Origin: Pleurobrachia bachei
Lineage: Eukaryota > Ctenophora > Tentaculata > Cydippida > Pleurobrachiidae
Direction of reading: 5' to 3'
Length of the DNA: 29,468 nucleotides
Assembly: GCA_000695325.1 (NCBI GenBank)
Contig: AVPN01000194.1
Span: 1-29,468 of the forward strand
The translations under genes were made by a program, and so were the position numbers. Under the pieces are notes generated by a model. The model worked only from the letters and a program-made list of their open reading frames with translations. It searched no databases and was not told the origin of the DNA. How positions within the stretch are numbered: the first letter of the stretch is position 1; the number at the start of each line of letters is the position of its first letter. Of this stretch, positions 27,701-29,385 are shown one piece after another.

Positions 27701-28352
27701 CGCATAATGCACATATATTATATATTCCATAGTTGAGAGTGAGCCGACCTAAATCTCTCGAAGAATTAGCACTTTGGTGTCGAACCATAAACCAGTGCAG
27801 CTAGAGATATAATGGACAGGCATAAATACGTAGGAAACTGCTACCAATTCAGACGAACAGAACGCATATACAATTTAATTGGTTAATTTGATATGAGTGG
27901 TTGCCATGGTTTTCAACCCCATGGTTGTGAACCCCTATTCACGGGGCCAATCAACCTACAAAGATTCTCAGGGGTAACGGTTATCTTATCAGTTAGCTGG
28001 AGCACATAGAAAACCACGTGACCACTGCAGGCAAAGGTAGCTGTCACTAAAAGCAGCAGCAGGTATACTCTGAGCACCTTGTGGACTGGAAGAAAGAAAT
28101 ATTAGTTACCTACATGGAAAAAATAGAGAAAAAATAGTTTTTCTTCAAAAAGGTACGGTGGAAGACCCATATGATTCACTCACTCTGCCAGTTTTTGTAG
28201 GAGTATTTCGGTAGGCATGGCAGGACCATAAAGAAAAGCAACCATATCAAGGATACAACTGATATCCGGAGGAAAGCGGAAACAATTAGTGTTGCCGGGA
28301 GGAGACCTCGATAGAAAATGTAAGTTATCAACTCTAAGGTTTCCACCCCCAT
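1258..28352 (-). CDS. PIEZO: Piezo-type mechanosensitive ion channel, complete gene, 48 coding exons
   Basis: Piezo proteins are trimeric plasma-membrane cation channels opened by membrane tension. Read on the minus strand, 48 exons with GT/AG borders join in one frame to 7101 nt (2366 residues), close to the usual 2100-2900. Family marks in order: N-terminal helix pair (residues 1-98); blade membrane repeats, including YQFEQIRELW-like loops and FWSITYISW; LGLPPGLCWQYPW (about 1024-1036); coiled-coil and acidic linker (1285-1490); FLWGMVAFPRP (about 1570-1580); YFTLSAFQIQAGYP; the signature PFLWELEVLLNW, which fits P-F-x2-E-x6-W; KYGIGG then the outer helix with IIWFPLLFMS; a cap of about 240 residues; inner helix GLYISVVLVLFKF; and C-terminal LLYRSPET. 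Three blocks of exons are present twice, so the exon set used here takes one copy of each (exons 4-6 from 24897-25633, exon 7 from 23642-23692, exons 45-47 from either copy). PIEZO1 against PIEZO2 cannot be assigned; invertebrates often have a single Piezo. Family call is very secure; a few exon borders are less so. Confidence 0.97.
1627..1759 (-). CDS. PIEZO: Piezo exon 47, downstream copy, inner pore helix
   Basis: Identical to 3196-3328; donor GTTTGT here against GTTTAT in the other copy. Phase 2 out joins exon 48 to give KFIRLVITDSS. Confidence 0.9.
1898..2194 (-). CDS. PIEZO: Piezo exon 46, downstream copy
   Basis: Same protein as 3467-3763. The only difference I found between the two 1569-bp units falls in this exon's donor: GTATGT here (base 1894) against GTACGT in the other copy (base 3463). 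Both are good donors. Confidence 0.88.
2557..2697 (-). CDS. PIEZO: Piezo exon 45, downstream copy
   Basis: Identical to 4126-4266. If spliced directly after the upstream exon 47, the junction reads AGG TGA, a stop; it can only be used instead of, not after, the upstream set. Confidence 0.85.
3196..3328 (-). CDS. PIEZO: Piezo exon 47, upstream copy, inner pore helix (residues 2252-2295)
   Basis: Acceptor TCTCTTACAG, donor GTTTAT. Encodes AQFYVFSERIVSSQYQLIAS then YGVIGLYISVVLVLFKFI, the inner helix lining the pore. Copy of 1627-1759; the repeat boundary falls at 3191/3192, four bases past the exon end. Confidence 0.9.
3467..3763 (-). CDS. PIEZO: Piezo exon 46, upstream copy, cap (residues 2153-2251)
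   Basis: Acceptor CCAAAACAG, donor GTACGT. Encodes QRFVDRQKFYKLIKD, LSQLIPTF-like TVSQLIPTFLLA, NNTTN-type sequons, and DKCYLWSGYYWSF, matching vertebrate LPNLFPKY...FLEWWVIEL. Only one Cys, so the CxxxC pair of the vertebrate cap is absent. Copy of 1898-2194. Confidence 0.88.
4126..4266 (-). CDS. PIEZO: Piezo exon 45, upstream copy, cap (residues 2106-2152)
   Basis: Acceptor ACTATCTAG, donor GTATAT. Encodes DPKEIIPYLTMRFDWSITRD and a polar tail ending DRMEGEKG, matching vertebrate ADITLRFTWNFQRD. Lies in the first-transcribed copy of the 1569-bp tandem repeat; identical to 2557-2697. Confidence 0.9.
4761..5242. other. Intron 44, unique part
   Basis: Sequence between the tandem duplication and exon 44; holds nothing that I recognise. 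Confidence 0.6.
5243..5385 (-). CDS. PIEZO: Piezo exon 44, cap (residues 2058-2105)
   Basis: Acceptor CACCCCTCAG, donor GTAAGT. Encodes YTEFVKRFRSPDVVKLDIYT and LWEVSPAAVTSLKKLL, matching vertebrate QYSPEDIVTAQIEG...LWRISPPSRAQMK in the extracellular cap. One NYT sequon. Confidence 0.95.
5485..5774 (-). CDS. PIEZO: Piezo exon 43, outer pore helix and start of cap (residues 1962-2057)
   Basis: Acceptor ATCTCTCAG, donor GTAAGT. Encodes KYGIGGAIVLLLILIIWFPL then LFMSVV, the outer helix (vertebrate KYGMGGLIILFLIAIIWFPLLFMS), and the start of the cap: CSLSISGLEPLVSVRVAQ. Confidence 0.97.
5775..6380. other. Intron 42
   Basis: AT-rich, with one short GA run (6127-6143). Nothing else recognised. 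Confidence 0.6.
6381..6509 (-). CDS. PIEZO: Piezo exon 42, anchor with PFEW signature (residues 1919-1961)
   Basis: Acceptor CCAATTCTAG, donor GTACGT (CAG|GTACGT). Encodes AVPFLWELEVLLNWVCTETT, which contains P-F-x2-E-x6-W, the motif that defines Piezo proteins across eukaryotes, then LTLDYWIKYSDIKCNLFKLK. It forms the anchor that wedges under the pore helices. Only 129 nt. Its start lies at the edge of an intron repeat array that copies its acceptor. Confidence 0.96.
6480..6790. repeat. Degenerate tandem array that copies the exon 42 acceptor
   Basis: Units of roughly 35-60 bp with consensus words GGAAGGGGAC, GCCTGGAATTGGG and GGGATTATGAAAGTTAG. On the minus strand units read CCCAATTCCAG|GC.GT, the same acceptor and first codons as exon 42, whose start is the first unit of the array. 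Confidence 0.8.
6791..7469. other. Intron 41, part outside the repeat array
   Basis: No exon, RNA or element recognised; a few GGTTAC/GTAACC words near 7300-7440. Confidence 0.55.
7470..7635 (-). CDS. PIEZO: Piezo exon 41 (residues 1863-1918)
   Basis: Acceptor TGTTCTCAG, donor GTACGT. Encodes AWYIFFCGYFTLSAFQIQAG then YPRL and NYVTYGIYLGYL, matching vertebrate CIYFALSAYQIRCGYPTRI...LFLFQGFRL. Confidence 0.97.
7747..7895 (-). CDS. PIEZO: Piezo exon 40 (residues 1814-1862)
   Basis: Acceptor CCCTCCTCAG, donor GTAAGT. Encodes LVQFMKMIIDRIIYLKM and VILVVGLHVYLFIIQPYITG, matching vertebrate LVQFGTMVIDRALYLRK...VAIHIWMFFILPAVT. Confidence 0.97.
8003..8161 (-). CDS. PIEZO: Piezo exon 39 (residues 1761-1813)
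   Basis: Acceptor ACCACTACAG, donor GTTAGT. Encodes DMPKDLYLPMLMCSLLAFLV then TVLGWSAFGK and NLVPSVFL, matching vertebrate TDVYALMFLADIVDIIIIIFGFWAFGK...VPQAFL. Confidence 0.95.
8397..8518 (-). CDS. PIEZO: Piezo exon 38 (residues 1720-1760)
   Basis: Acceptor AATATCTCAG, donor GTATTT. Polar GSNDSDTESGG, then KLNFIIFWKHLVDKSKK, at the place of vertebrate SFYQPLQRFFHDILH. Confidence 0.87.
8614..8710 (-). CDS. PIEZO: Piezo exon 37 (residues 1688-1719, linker)
   Basis: Strong acceptor CTCTCTCTCTTCAG, weak but valid donor GTTGGT. Encodes KSKSTDLDLDESPPSTSSVG, a polar cytosolic linker. Confidence 0.8.
8827..8867. repeat. 20-bp inverted repeat with 1-nt loop, just past the exon 36 donor
   Basis: Arms 8827-8846 and 8848-8867 are perfectly complementary (ACGTCACAACACC...). 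On the minus strand the hairpin begins 20 nt downstream of the exon 36 donor. Related TAGCAAC/GTTGCTA words are scattered nearby. Confidence 0.85.
8888..8992 (-). CDS. PIEZO: Piezo exon 36 (residues 1653-1687)
   Basis: Acceptor CGTTACAG, donor GTATTG. Encodes SCLETAGIWSLWYNTLDDVQ and a charged tail, matching the vertebrate SQLLCYGLWDHEEDR loop. A copy of its first 45 nt or so, with an acceptor, lies at 9029-9077. Confidence 0.92.
9029..9077 (-). pseudogene. Decoy copy of exon 36 start with acceptor
   Basis: About 45 nt of exon 36 plus a CCCCACAG acceptor are repeated 81 nt upstream with one mismatch. Use of this acceptor would add codons in frame but reach TAA before the real exon. Confidence 0.85.
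9186..9314 (-). CDS. PIEZO: Piezo exon 35 (residues 1610-1652)
   Basis: Acceptor CTCCCATAG, donor GTAATT. Encodes LWLPALFGLTKTDNLLLVAI then WDLLILMSVFFHK, matching vertebrate PRILGLEKTDSYIKYDLVQLMALFFHR. Confidence 0.95.
9496..9614 (-). CDS. PIEZO: Piezo exon 34 (residues 1570-1609)
   Basis: Acceptor TTCTTAACAG, donor GTGAGT. Encodes FLWGMVAFPRPSGIFWYITI and IVLKYIFQF, matching vertebrate FLWAMLTIPRPSKRFWMTAIV...TKYLFQF. Confidence 0.97.
9788..9874 (-). CDS. PIEZO: Piezo exon 33 (residues 1541-1569)
   Basis: Acceptor CCCCTATCAG, donor GTACGT. Encodes RTELLCFLFMLLNHLMNAT, matching vertebrate HSELLCYFIIILNHMVTAS. Confidence 0.95.
10009..10087 (-). CDS. PIEZO: Piezo exon 32 (residues 1515-1540)
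   Basis: Acceptor CCCTTGACAG, donor GTAAGG. Encodes EEVKPSSPPTDGLILRF then TTAVYYFCL, the start of the next blade helix. Phase 1 out joins ARTELLCF in exon 33. Confidence 0.88.
10211..10644. mobile_element. hAT-like MITE, 434 bp, with 8-bp target duplication
   Basis: Ends CAGGGGTGGATC...GGATCCACCCCTG form terminal inverted repeats. Both flanks carry the 8-bp direct repeat GTAACAGT (10203-10210 and 10645-10652). No transposase frame, so non-autonomous. It sits in the intron between exons 31 and 32. The 5'-CAG...CTG-3' ends and 8-bp target duplication are typical of hAT elements; that family label is inference. Confidence 0.9.
10708..10780 (-). CDS. PIEZO: Piezo exon 31 (residues 1490-1514)
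   Basis: Acceptor CTAACTTCAG, donor GTAAGC. Encodes YVSEAIFKERYSGTPPF and RSDNDVL, a soluble linker like the vertebrate CAERYLLTQEL region. Confidence 0.85.
10781..11177. other. Intron 30
   Basis: Short direct and inverted words (TATCATAGATTGATGTATC around 10840-10870; GCTCTGTGAGG twice near 11045 and 11124). No gene or element recognised. Confidence 0.5.
11178..11320 (-). CDS. PIEZO: Piezo exon 30 (residues 1443-1489)
   Basis: Acceptor TTTCCCGCCCAG, donor GTAAGG. Pro/Lys-rich start (NAWEPKPAKPDKPTEE), then VDMIEFTHDSVMSFIEFTIAW, which sits where vertebrates have MQFLWVLGQATVDGLTRWL. Confidence 0.88.
11450..11607 (-). CDS. PIEZO: Piezo exon 29, low-complexity linker (residues 1390-1442)
   Basis: Acceptor TAATACAG, donor GTAACC. 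Encodes APNEEEDDDVSSTGGAAGG, a Gly-rich run, and DHSEYDSLQTSPADGK. The weak conservation makes the border rest on phase and open frame. Its acceptor and first codons are repeated 26 nt upstream. Confidence 0.7.
11620..11640 (-). pseudogene. Decoy copy of exon 29 acceptor
   Basis: CTCCACAG|GAGCACCTAA repeats the real acceptor and first codons 26 nt upstream; the decoy frame meets TAA at once. Confidence 0.7.
11827..11994 (-). CDS. PIEZO: Piezo exon 28, charged linker (residues 1334-1389)
   Basis: Acceptor ATTACCCCCAG, donor GTAAGA. Basic/acidic helix EAMLYWEERERRKRMQEEQS, then acidic tail GTEPPPDDEAEDEGDVEG. Cytosolic, poorly conserved between Piezos. Phases fit exons 27 and 29. Confidence 0.87.
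12224..12370 (-). CDS. PIEZO: Piezo exon 27, basic coiled coil (residues 1285-1333)
   Basis: Acceptor ATTGTGTAG, donor GTAAAT. Encodes SRVNLRTKLNLEAEEKRLHH and KQHVAKLKAEHDSR, a charged helix in the place of the vertebrate beam region (INFHRQIEEKSLAQLKRQMKR). Confidence 0.9.
12560..12744 (-). CDS. PIEZO: Piezo exon 26 (residues 1223-1284)
   Basis: Acceptor ATCTTCCCAG, donor GTGGGT. PEGYQINPFEYCNIASS leads to LIMDALTFAFLMVQLRVFKS and PYFTHAQHYLK, matching vertebrate GIIWDSICFFFLLLQRRIFLSHYFLHV. Confidence 0.94.
12832..13001 (-). CDS. PIEZO: Piezo exon 25 (residues 1167-1222)
   Basis: Acceptor CATTCTGCAG, donor GTGAGA. Encodes LLIKRWEKILIYTYFVVLIK, a loop with CVTFASASET, and LLKLICLQKR. Matches vertebrate LVLWDCLILYNVTVIISKNML...IQLFSLVCTVK. 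Confidence 0.93.
13198..13324 (-). CDS. PIEZO: Piezo exon 24 (residues 1124-1166)
   Basis: Acceptor CTACCTGCAG, donor GTAAAT. Encodes VLFMNAVLSISVFSAGYLIA then TFLLLWYNSTLL, matching vertebrate GATRISIFGLGYLLACFYLLLFGTTLL. Confidence 0.95.
13451..13544 (-). CDS. PIEZO: Piezo exon 23 (residues 1093-1123)
   Basis: Acceptor CCTGCATAG, donor GTAAGA. Encodes ALDPSPGPDYADPKNKSFLN then TMKLFIFTYLW, matching vertebrate PIPNFIHCRSYLDMLKVAVFRYLFW. Confidence 0.93.
13545..14012. other. Intron 22
   Basis: AT-rich with AATTAATT-type words; nothing recognised. Confidence 0.55.
14013..14216 (-). CDS. PIEZO: Piezo exon 22 (residues 1025-1092)
   Basis: Acceptor CCCCTACCAG, donor GTTGGT. Starts (G)LPPGLCWQYPWCN and continues SLLIWLYLPSTPSAV and LFLIADFVLLLSLTRLWHVF. 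Vertebrate Piezo has GMPPALCIDYPW...LIKWLYLPDF...LISDFLLLL here. One of the strongest matches in the gene. Confidence 0.96.
14421..14598 (-). CDS. PIEZO: Piezo exon 21 (residues 966-1024)
   Basis: Acceptor CCCCCTCTCAG, donor GTAAGA. Encodes IVYIVHVVVAAVRFDVYGLS then a basic turn (SRHKVKAC) and YIVLINVLIAVQYLLLL, matching vertebrate MSVNVIGQRMDFYAMIH...ITFQYFICI. Confidence 0.94.
14833..14912. repeat. Perfect 80-nt palindrome (40-bp arms, no spacer)
   Basis: Every base from 14833 to 14872 pairs with its partner in 14873-14912; the centre is CCAGTG|CACTGG. It could be a very short fold-back element or a hairpin artefact of library or assembly. Confidence 0.95.
15029..15498. mobile_element. Inverted-repeat element in intron 20
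   Basis: TGCCGCAAGAATCTCA at the left and TGAGATTTTTGCGGCA at the right are inverted repeats with one mismatch. Inside are many copies of CTCAAAAATCTCA-like words in both orientations. Homopolymer G (about 14966-14974) and C (about 15504-15515) runs lie outside and may mark the true outer ends. No coding frame. Confidence 0.6.
15600..15712 (+). CDS. Isolated plus-strand exon-like stretch beside the gap
   Basis: TATTTTCTCCAG acceptor and GTGAGT donor flank 113 nt with one open frame: MLDTLKTSMAGAMVYCHNAT then AESCMAGTVCGSVAIDA. Three Cys and one NAT sequon suggest an extracellular piece. It is on the opposite strand to Piezo and 18 nt from the N run. I do not recognise the family. Confidence 0.4.
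15731..16551. other. Assembly gap, 821 N
   Basis: Run of N inside the intron between exons 20 and 21. All Piezo exons are accounted for by phase, so the gap need not hide one; it may hide parts of the two non-Piezo pieces on either side. Confidence 1.
16564..16941 (-). pseudogene. Fucolectin/F5-8C-like lectin domain fragment with frame break, inside intron 20
   Basis: Acceptor ACATTATCCAG then PKLNLSAGQLSPTTAYSTAG and NYPYFVDQDL in one frame; from about 16855 the match continues in another frame as YSLVDPDTTKGFTWVDMELG and LHYVHRITIYYFFYSDWW, up to RVTLRGIK and a TGA at 16564. The order N-ordered start, VD..D, WVDMELGG, V.RITIY is that of fucolectin/discoidin-type galactose-binding domains (usually secreted or cell-surface sugar binders). 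The break is a single-base shift with no room for an intron, so this is a pseudogene or a sequence error. It is a nested gene, not part of Piezo. Confidence 0.6.
17096..17176 (-). CDS. Candidate upstream exon of the lectin fragment, one membrane segment
   Basis: Donor GTAAGC; the open frame STGFGLAAIFYLLIFGLIGD then LAVGALIG is a hydrophobic segment. It starts right after an in-frame TAG that is also an acceptor-like CTAG. Phase 1 out fits the lectin exon, which would give a single membrane segment followed by a sugar-binding domain. Confidence 0.45.
17376..17426. repeat. (AAAC)n microsatellite that forms the exon 20 donor
   Basis: Interrupted AAAC tract directly abutting exon 20. On the minus strand its first bases GTTTGT are the donor site. 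Confidence 0.85.
17427..17539 (-). CDS. PIEZO: Piezo exon 20 (residues 928-965)
   Basis: Acceptor ATCATCATAG, donor GTTTGT. Encodes VFPDFIFPNISREDAETKIS then QLMYLCNNFFVLFGKE, matching vertebrate TIFHDITRLHLDDGLINCAKYFINYFFYKFGLE. The donor is the first unit of an interrupted GTTT tract (17376-17426). Its phases (1 in, 0 out) are what exons 19 and 21 need. Confidence 0.88.
17654..17823 (-). CDS. PIEZO: Piezo exon 19 (residues 871-927)
   Basis: Acceptor CTCTATTCCAG, donor GTAGGT. SDIEWLGYYNMEDE matches the vertebrate DPTEWVGLRK loop; the helix WGYVVVIVLLVVQRLLVHYM follows, ending YILREG. Ends in phase 1. Confidence 0.93.
17958..18070 (-). CDS. PIEZO: Piezo exon 18 (residues 834-870)
   Basis: Acceptor CCCCCCACAG, donor GTGAGT. 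Encodes LYMAQTVMKKYLESYTLVP then an extracellular loop CNNATDPPLEPYNCGYKDK with one N-glycosylation sequon, like the vertebrate VNCSLPNENQT loop. Confidence 0.92.
18071..18307. repeat. Intron 17 with a diverged internal duplication
   Basis: Two diverged copies of a unit of about 90-100 nt (TGTTAC...GATGG/TATGG, GTGATCTGAT.GGTAAACCC) separated by a G-rich run near 18164-18178. Confidence 0.65.
18308..18479 (-). CDS. PIEZO: Piezo exon 17 (residues 776-833)
   Basis: Acceptor CCTGTTCAG, donor GTATCA. Encodes FVSLALFFVCVSRVSVLNVV and VTLPWPVIQY, matching vertebrate VSVKEVSLFNYVFLISWAFALPYAKL, then a helix ending QLVYQ. Confidence 0.94.
18607..18865 (-). CDS. PIEZO: Piezo exon 16 (residues 690-775)
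   Basis: Acceptor TTCCCTGCAG, donor GTAAGA. Polar start FRSLDNPSPDPQ, an acidic run PPEEEEEEEDNEAG, then an amphipathic part ending HISLAILEMHSPK. The same acidic loop occurs in vertebrate Piezos. A diverged copy of its first codons and acceptor lies at 18918-18965. Confidence 0.9.
18918..18965 (-). pseudogene. Decoy copy of exon 16 start with acceptor
   Basis: CCCTGCACAG then LRSLDNPSPNP against the real FRSLDNPSPDP; spacing between acceptors is 77 nt, so use of the decoy shifts the frame. Confidence 0.8.
19075..19178 (-). CDS. PIEZO: Piezo exon 15 (residues 655-689)
   Basis: Acceptor CAATTTCAG, donor GTAAAT. Encodes IKDIGMDKITTPSELFIQLL then VPILVLLAVTIQL, matching vertebrate LEDLGLKQFT...LFTRIFIPTSFLLVCILHL. 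Confidence 0.93.
19330..19466 (-). CDS. PIEZO: Piezo exon 14 (residues 610-654)
   Basis: Acceptor CTTATTTCAG, donor GTGAGT. Encodes MVWLWYLLICYAMLCVILLY then TYQFEQIRELWTDDVN, a clear match to vertebrate YTMLVLIFIYTYQFENFPGLW. Confidence 0.95.
19539..19580. repeat. (TTTG)n microsatellite past the exon 13 donor
   Basis: About ten TTTG units, beginning 8 nt beyond the exon 13 donor on the minus strand. Confidence 0.95.
19589..19747 (-). CDS. PIEZO: Piezo exon 13 (residues 557-609)
   Basis: Acceptor CTTCTCTCAG, donor GTAGGT. Encodes VVVYLALLAASLHSNGINIM followed by RIMYLVFFSIFMFCYV, matching vertebrate IYVCGG...FEGKIVMYKIIYMVLFL. A (TTTG)n tract begins a few bases beyond the donor. Confidence 0.93.
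19881..19991 (-). CDS. PIEZO: Piezo exon 12 (residues 520-556)
   Basis: Basic, polar linker (IMQSIHSCQLKSQHSLFERR...). Donor GTAACT. The acceptor at 19992 (CTGATCTAG) is the most likely of several, because it is the first AG after an in-frame TAG. Phase 0 at both ends. The frame choice depends on the neighbours. Confidence 0.6.
20163..20293 (-). CDS. PIEZO: Piezo exon 11 (residues 476-519)
   Basis: Acceptor AATTGCACAG, donor GTATGT. Encodes VLIKALFLSVFWIHLRAYLY then a polar tail ending TKYTIR. Matches the ILFTxTFWLLLRQ helix of vertebrates. Confidence 0.88.
20416..20484 (-). CDS. PIEZO: Piezo exon 10 (residues 453-475)
   Basis: Acceptor TTCCCCACCCCAG, donor GTATAA. Encodes LDLTDKELKEQDDIGMKREE, a charged cytosolic linker. 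Phases fit both neighbours. Confidence 0.85.
20776..20807. repeat. (GT)n microsatellite past the exon 9 donor
   Basis: About 16 GT units, 31 nt downstream of the exon 9 donor on the minus strand. Confidence 0.95.
20838..21149 (-). CDS. PIEZO: Piezo exon 9 (residues 349-452)
   Basis: Strong acceptor CTTTTTTCAG, donor GTAAGA. A polar start (AAQHHNSLRSRHSSLTS) leads into membrane helices with MMFWSITYISWMEFVLLV, matching the vertebrate MMAWSITYHSWLTFVLLI motif, and ends YGTILVAIQYIYG. A (GT)n tract lies just beyond its donor. Confidence 0.93.
21150..21641. other. Intron 8
   Basis: Contains a GGAGGGAGA-rich stretch (21466-21500) and two copies of the word CCGTGCATAAAAACCAA (near 21578 and 21595). 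No gene recognised. Confidence 0.5.
21642..21711 (-). CDS. PIEZO: Piezo exon 8 (residues 326-348, linker)
   Basis: Acceptor CCCTTCACACAG, donor GTATGA. Encodes LLRSTGNNRGNNYNTITVDG, a low-complexity polar linker. Phases (0 in, 1 out) join exons 7 and 9 exactly. Confidence 0.72.
22327..22377 (-). CDS. PIEZO: Piezo exon 7, downstream copy
   Basis: Identical in sequence to the exon at 23642-23692, with the same acceptor type and GTAAGT donor, inside the second tandem copy. It may be a true second exon (adding 17 residues), an alternative, or an assembly duplicate. Confidence 0.6.
23642..23692 (-). CDS. PIEZO: Piezo exon 7, upstream copy (17 residues, linker)
   Basis: 51-nt exon with a strong acceptor (TCTCTTCTCTCTCAG) and perfect donor GTAAGT. 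Only phase 0 is open: MSRNSICSGSDIEEREN. Polar linker after the first blade repeats. An identical exon lies at 22327-22377; both together would stay in frame. Confidence 0.75.
24665..24706. repeat. (GA)n microsatellite in intron 6
   Basis: About 21 GA units, close to the end of the exon 7 tandem duplication. Confidence 0.95.
24897..25074 (-). CDS. PIEZO: Piezo exon 6 (residues 249-308)
   Basis: Acceptor ATGTTTAG, donor GTTAGT. Encodes LLGFVEYYQRNCST, an extracellular loop ending VDNPLHLHFSHD, then hydrophobic YAFVFALAALYFSLALSARY. The loop matches the vertebrate RLFGI...DCSS...IVNPDLSWYHH pattern. Only its first 43 nt are copied at 26408-26450. Confidence 0.92.
25202..25332 (-). CDS. PIEZO: Piezo exon 5 (residues 206-248)
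   Basis: Acceptor CATGTCTAG, donor GTACAT. Encodes LVLFLLAGLQLLALYIYQF followed by NDHLKPESLPAR, matching the vertebrate GLYLYQFQ...NDYYARL loop. Ends in phase 2. A copy is at 26578-26708. Confidence 0.93.
25492..25633 (-). CDS. PIEZO: Piezo exon 4, copy nearest the rest of the gene (residues 158-205)
   Basis: Acceptor GGCTTACAG, donor GTGAGT. Encodes RLWRALEPMVTT then CAAPSLISGIYFISFVALST, the blade segment that in vertebrates reads PSLxSxxYFxxFLxL. A near-identical copy is at 26868-27009. Confidence 0.92.
25671..26034. mobile_element. Non-autonomous TIR element with CCGAA repeats, 364 bp
   Basis: Ends CAGGAAACGACCGAA and TTCGGTCGCTTCCTG are inverted repeats with one mismatch. Both inner flanks carry runs of CCGAA/CCGAACCGAA. 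The left flank ends GTTATTAC, but the right flank lacks the matching copy. No coding capacity; the Arg-Phe-Gly-Ser-Val frames are repeat artefacts. Confidence 0.75.
26061..26178 (-). CDS. Orphan Piezo linker exon candidate
   Basis: Acceptor CCCCACTAG, donor GTAAGG. The open frame gives VKSAVGSAGMISDETIRSEL then KLSTGGNGDHTDQLPNPRIY. It starts in phase 0 and ends in phase 1. That cannot join exon 3 to exon 4, where it now sits, but it is exactly what would join exon 6 to exon 9, the place of exons 7 and 8. The make-up (SD.., STG.N) resembles exons 7+8. It is best read as a linker exon moved here by the duplication or by misassembly. Confidence 0.55.
26274..26406. repeat. 32-bp minisatellite with TTACCATGGTAA palindrome
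   Basis: About four near-perfect 32-bp units (CACCAATGAATGTG... GTTACCATGGTAAC...) preceded by looser units with GTTACCGTGGTAAC from 26204. The palindromic core recurs in other introns (for example 11401-11456, 19019-19069). Confidence 0.9.
26408..26450 (-). pseudogene. Truncated second copy of Piezo exon 6
   Basis: Only the first 43 nt of exon 6 (LLGFVEYYQRNCST) are present. The copy ends abruptly in the TTACCATGGTAAC minisatellite, which supplies a new donor-like GTGAGC three bases later (phase 0). The membrane helix of the exon is lost. Confidence 0.75.
26578..26708 (-). CDS. PIEZO: Second copy of Piezo exon 5
   Basis: Same as 25202-25332 at offset 1376; splice sites and frame intact. 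Confidence 0.8.
26868..27009 (-). CDS. PIEZO: Second copy of Piezo exon 4
   Basis: Same exon as 25492-25633 at offset 1376, with three base differences in the exon: two synonymous, one Thr to Ser. Splice sites intact and phase fits exon 3. Either this copy or the other belongs to an alternative haplotype or a recent duplication. Confidence 0.8.
27259..27436 (-). CDS. PIEZO: Piezo exon 3 (residues 99-157)
   Basis: Acceptor CTTCTACAG, donor GTAAGT. Starts CNNTNILLMNIGYQSL, matching the vertebrate C-N-x-T...IGFE loop, then membrane stretch RLIAPDFAVFLITAVTTVLAF. Ends in phase 2, which fits exon 4 (either copy). Confidence 0.92.
27437..27959. other. Intron 2
   Basis: G-rich homopolymer stretch at 27480-27500 and AT-rich remainder; nothing recognised. 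Confidence 0.55.
27960..28085 (-). CDS. PIEZO: Piezo exon 2 (residues 57-98)
   Basis: Acceptor CTTTCTTCCAG, donor GTAGGT. Encodes HKVLRVYLLLLLVTATF and a second hydrophobic stretch, FYVLQ, ending PENL. Phase 1 at both ends fits exons 1 and 3. Corresponds to the second and third N-terminal blade helices. Confidence 0.9.
28184..28352 (-). CDS. PIEZO: Piezo exon 1, N terminus (residues 1-56)
   Basis: Starts with ATG at 28352 (MGVETLELITYIFYRG...), which lines up with the start of known Piezo proteins: a first helix, then a short loop before a second hydrophobic run (SLIWLLFFMVLPCLP). Donor GTGAGT, ends in phase 1. An acceptor-like TTGTGCAG lies 17 nt upstream (exon edge at 28369), so a 5' non-coding or alternative exon may precede it. 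Confidence 0.88.
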
Positions 28353-28369
28353 ATCCTCGGTGTATTTCA

Positions 28370-29293
28370 CTGCACAACCACTCTTATTTTCTGTGGCGTC
28401 TTTTCATTGGTTACGACATATACAACAGTTTACATCCTAAAACATTTATTTGGTCGGAAACTGAGCGATTCCGTGATCCGTCGTTGAAACTGTTTGCAGG
28501 CCCGTTATTGGCCAAAACTCAAAATATGCTCGTCACAGGTATTTCGCATGCATTATGCACTTCAGACTACGTTGTTCATGATGGAACAACACGAGTGACG
28601 AGTTGTGTTGGGTGTTTCACCCTTCACGTGGTGCAGCCTTCAAGCTTCGTCTCCACCAAAGATTCAAGAGTTCAATCTAAATTATCGACACTGCTGTTTT
28701 ATCACTTTCACTCTGAAACCACTCACAGTCTGCAGGAAACTGGGAAAAGGCTGGGCCTCCGGTCTAGCGCGTCCCTGTGGCCTGTGCCGTGGTCCGATAA
28801 CTGGACACCGAGCCCTGACTCCTGAGGCCTGACCGACTGACCGTCAGGGGTGAATTCGTAAAGTAAGTAAGTAAGTAAGTAAATTTAAACATTTCTATCC
28901 CACTCAACAGTGTCAAAATATAACATAGAAAAAATGTGCCAACGCACTAGCTATGCTAAGCACTTCCTCAAGTGGCTACAGTCTTTGTATCAAAAGGCAT
29001 TAAACATGTCACCCGTAACGACCGGAGCAACTTCATAACATATTACCAAAAAACTTTAAAAACGAAATTCAAAAAATTGTTAATAAATTAGTCCAGAGCA
29101 TTTGTTTTGGTTAATCCAAGCATGTTTGAGTTTTTTCTTACTCGTCAATTACACTGGTATCTCGTCTCGTATTTCGTTACATTCGATTTCGTTATGTCAC
29201 GTTCACGTCACGTTCACTCCACCATAACCCGTACCACTCCCTGAGGGAGGGTATGTGTTGAGAGAATGCCGAGTTATTAAACCAAATACGTAC
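28370..29293. other. 5' flank or first intron of Piezo
   Basis: No TATA box I would defend. ATTGG (inverted CCAAT) words occur near 28408 and 28506, and a short (GTAA)n tract at 28861-28881. A 178-codon plus-strand frame (28289-28825) overlaps Piezo exon 1 antisense and shows no family resemblance. Confidence 0.4.
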
Positions 29294-29385
29294 CAATCAT
29301 AAAGATGGTTTGGTAGCTGTCCAAGAAAGGGAGATTTTCCAGGATGTGAAATATAGAAGAAGGCCCCAGGAGGGAGGGGTGTAGT
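29294..29385 (-). CDS. Possible exon upstream of the Piezo start
   Basis: Donor GTACGT at 29293. Frame LGPSSIFHILENLPFLDSY then QTIFMI is open, and phase 1 out would fit the acceptor-like site at 28370 (VKYTEDM...). A second frame is also open here. It could be a 5' exon of Piezo, the end of a neighbouring gene, or chance; its left border lies in the 28-bp repeat and is not resolved. Confidence 0.3.

Noticed and set aside
28289-28825. 178-codon plus-strand open frame, the longest unbroken one without N
   Set aside because: Its first 64 nt are antisense to Piezo exon 1 and the rest shows no domain, splice-supported structure or family resemblance.
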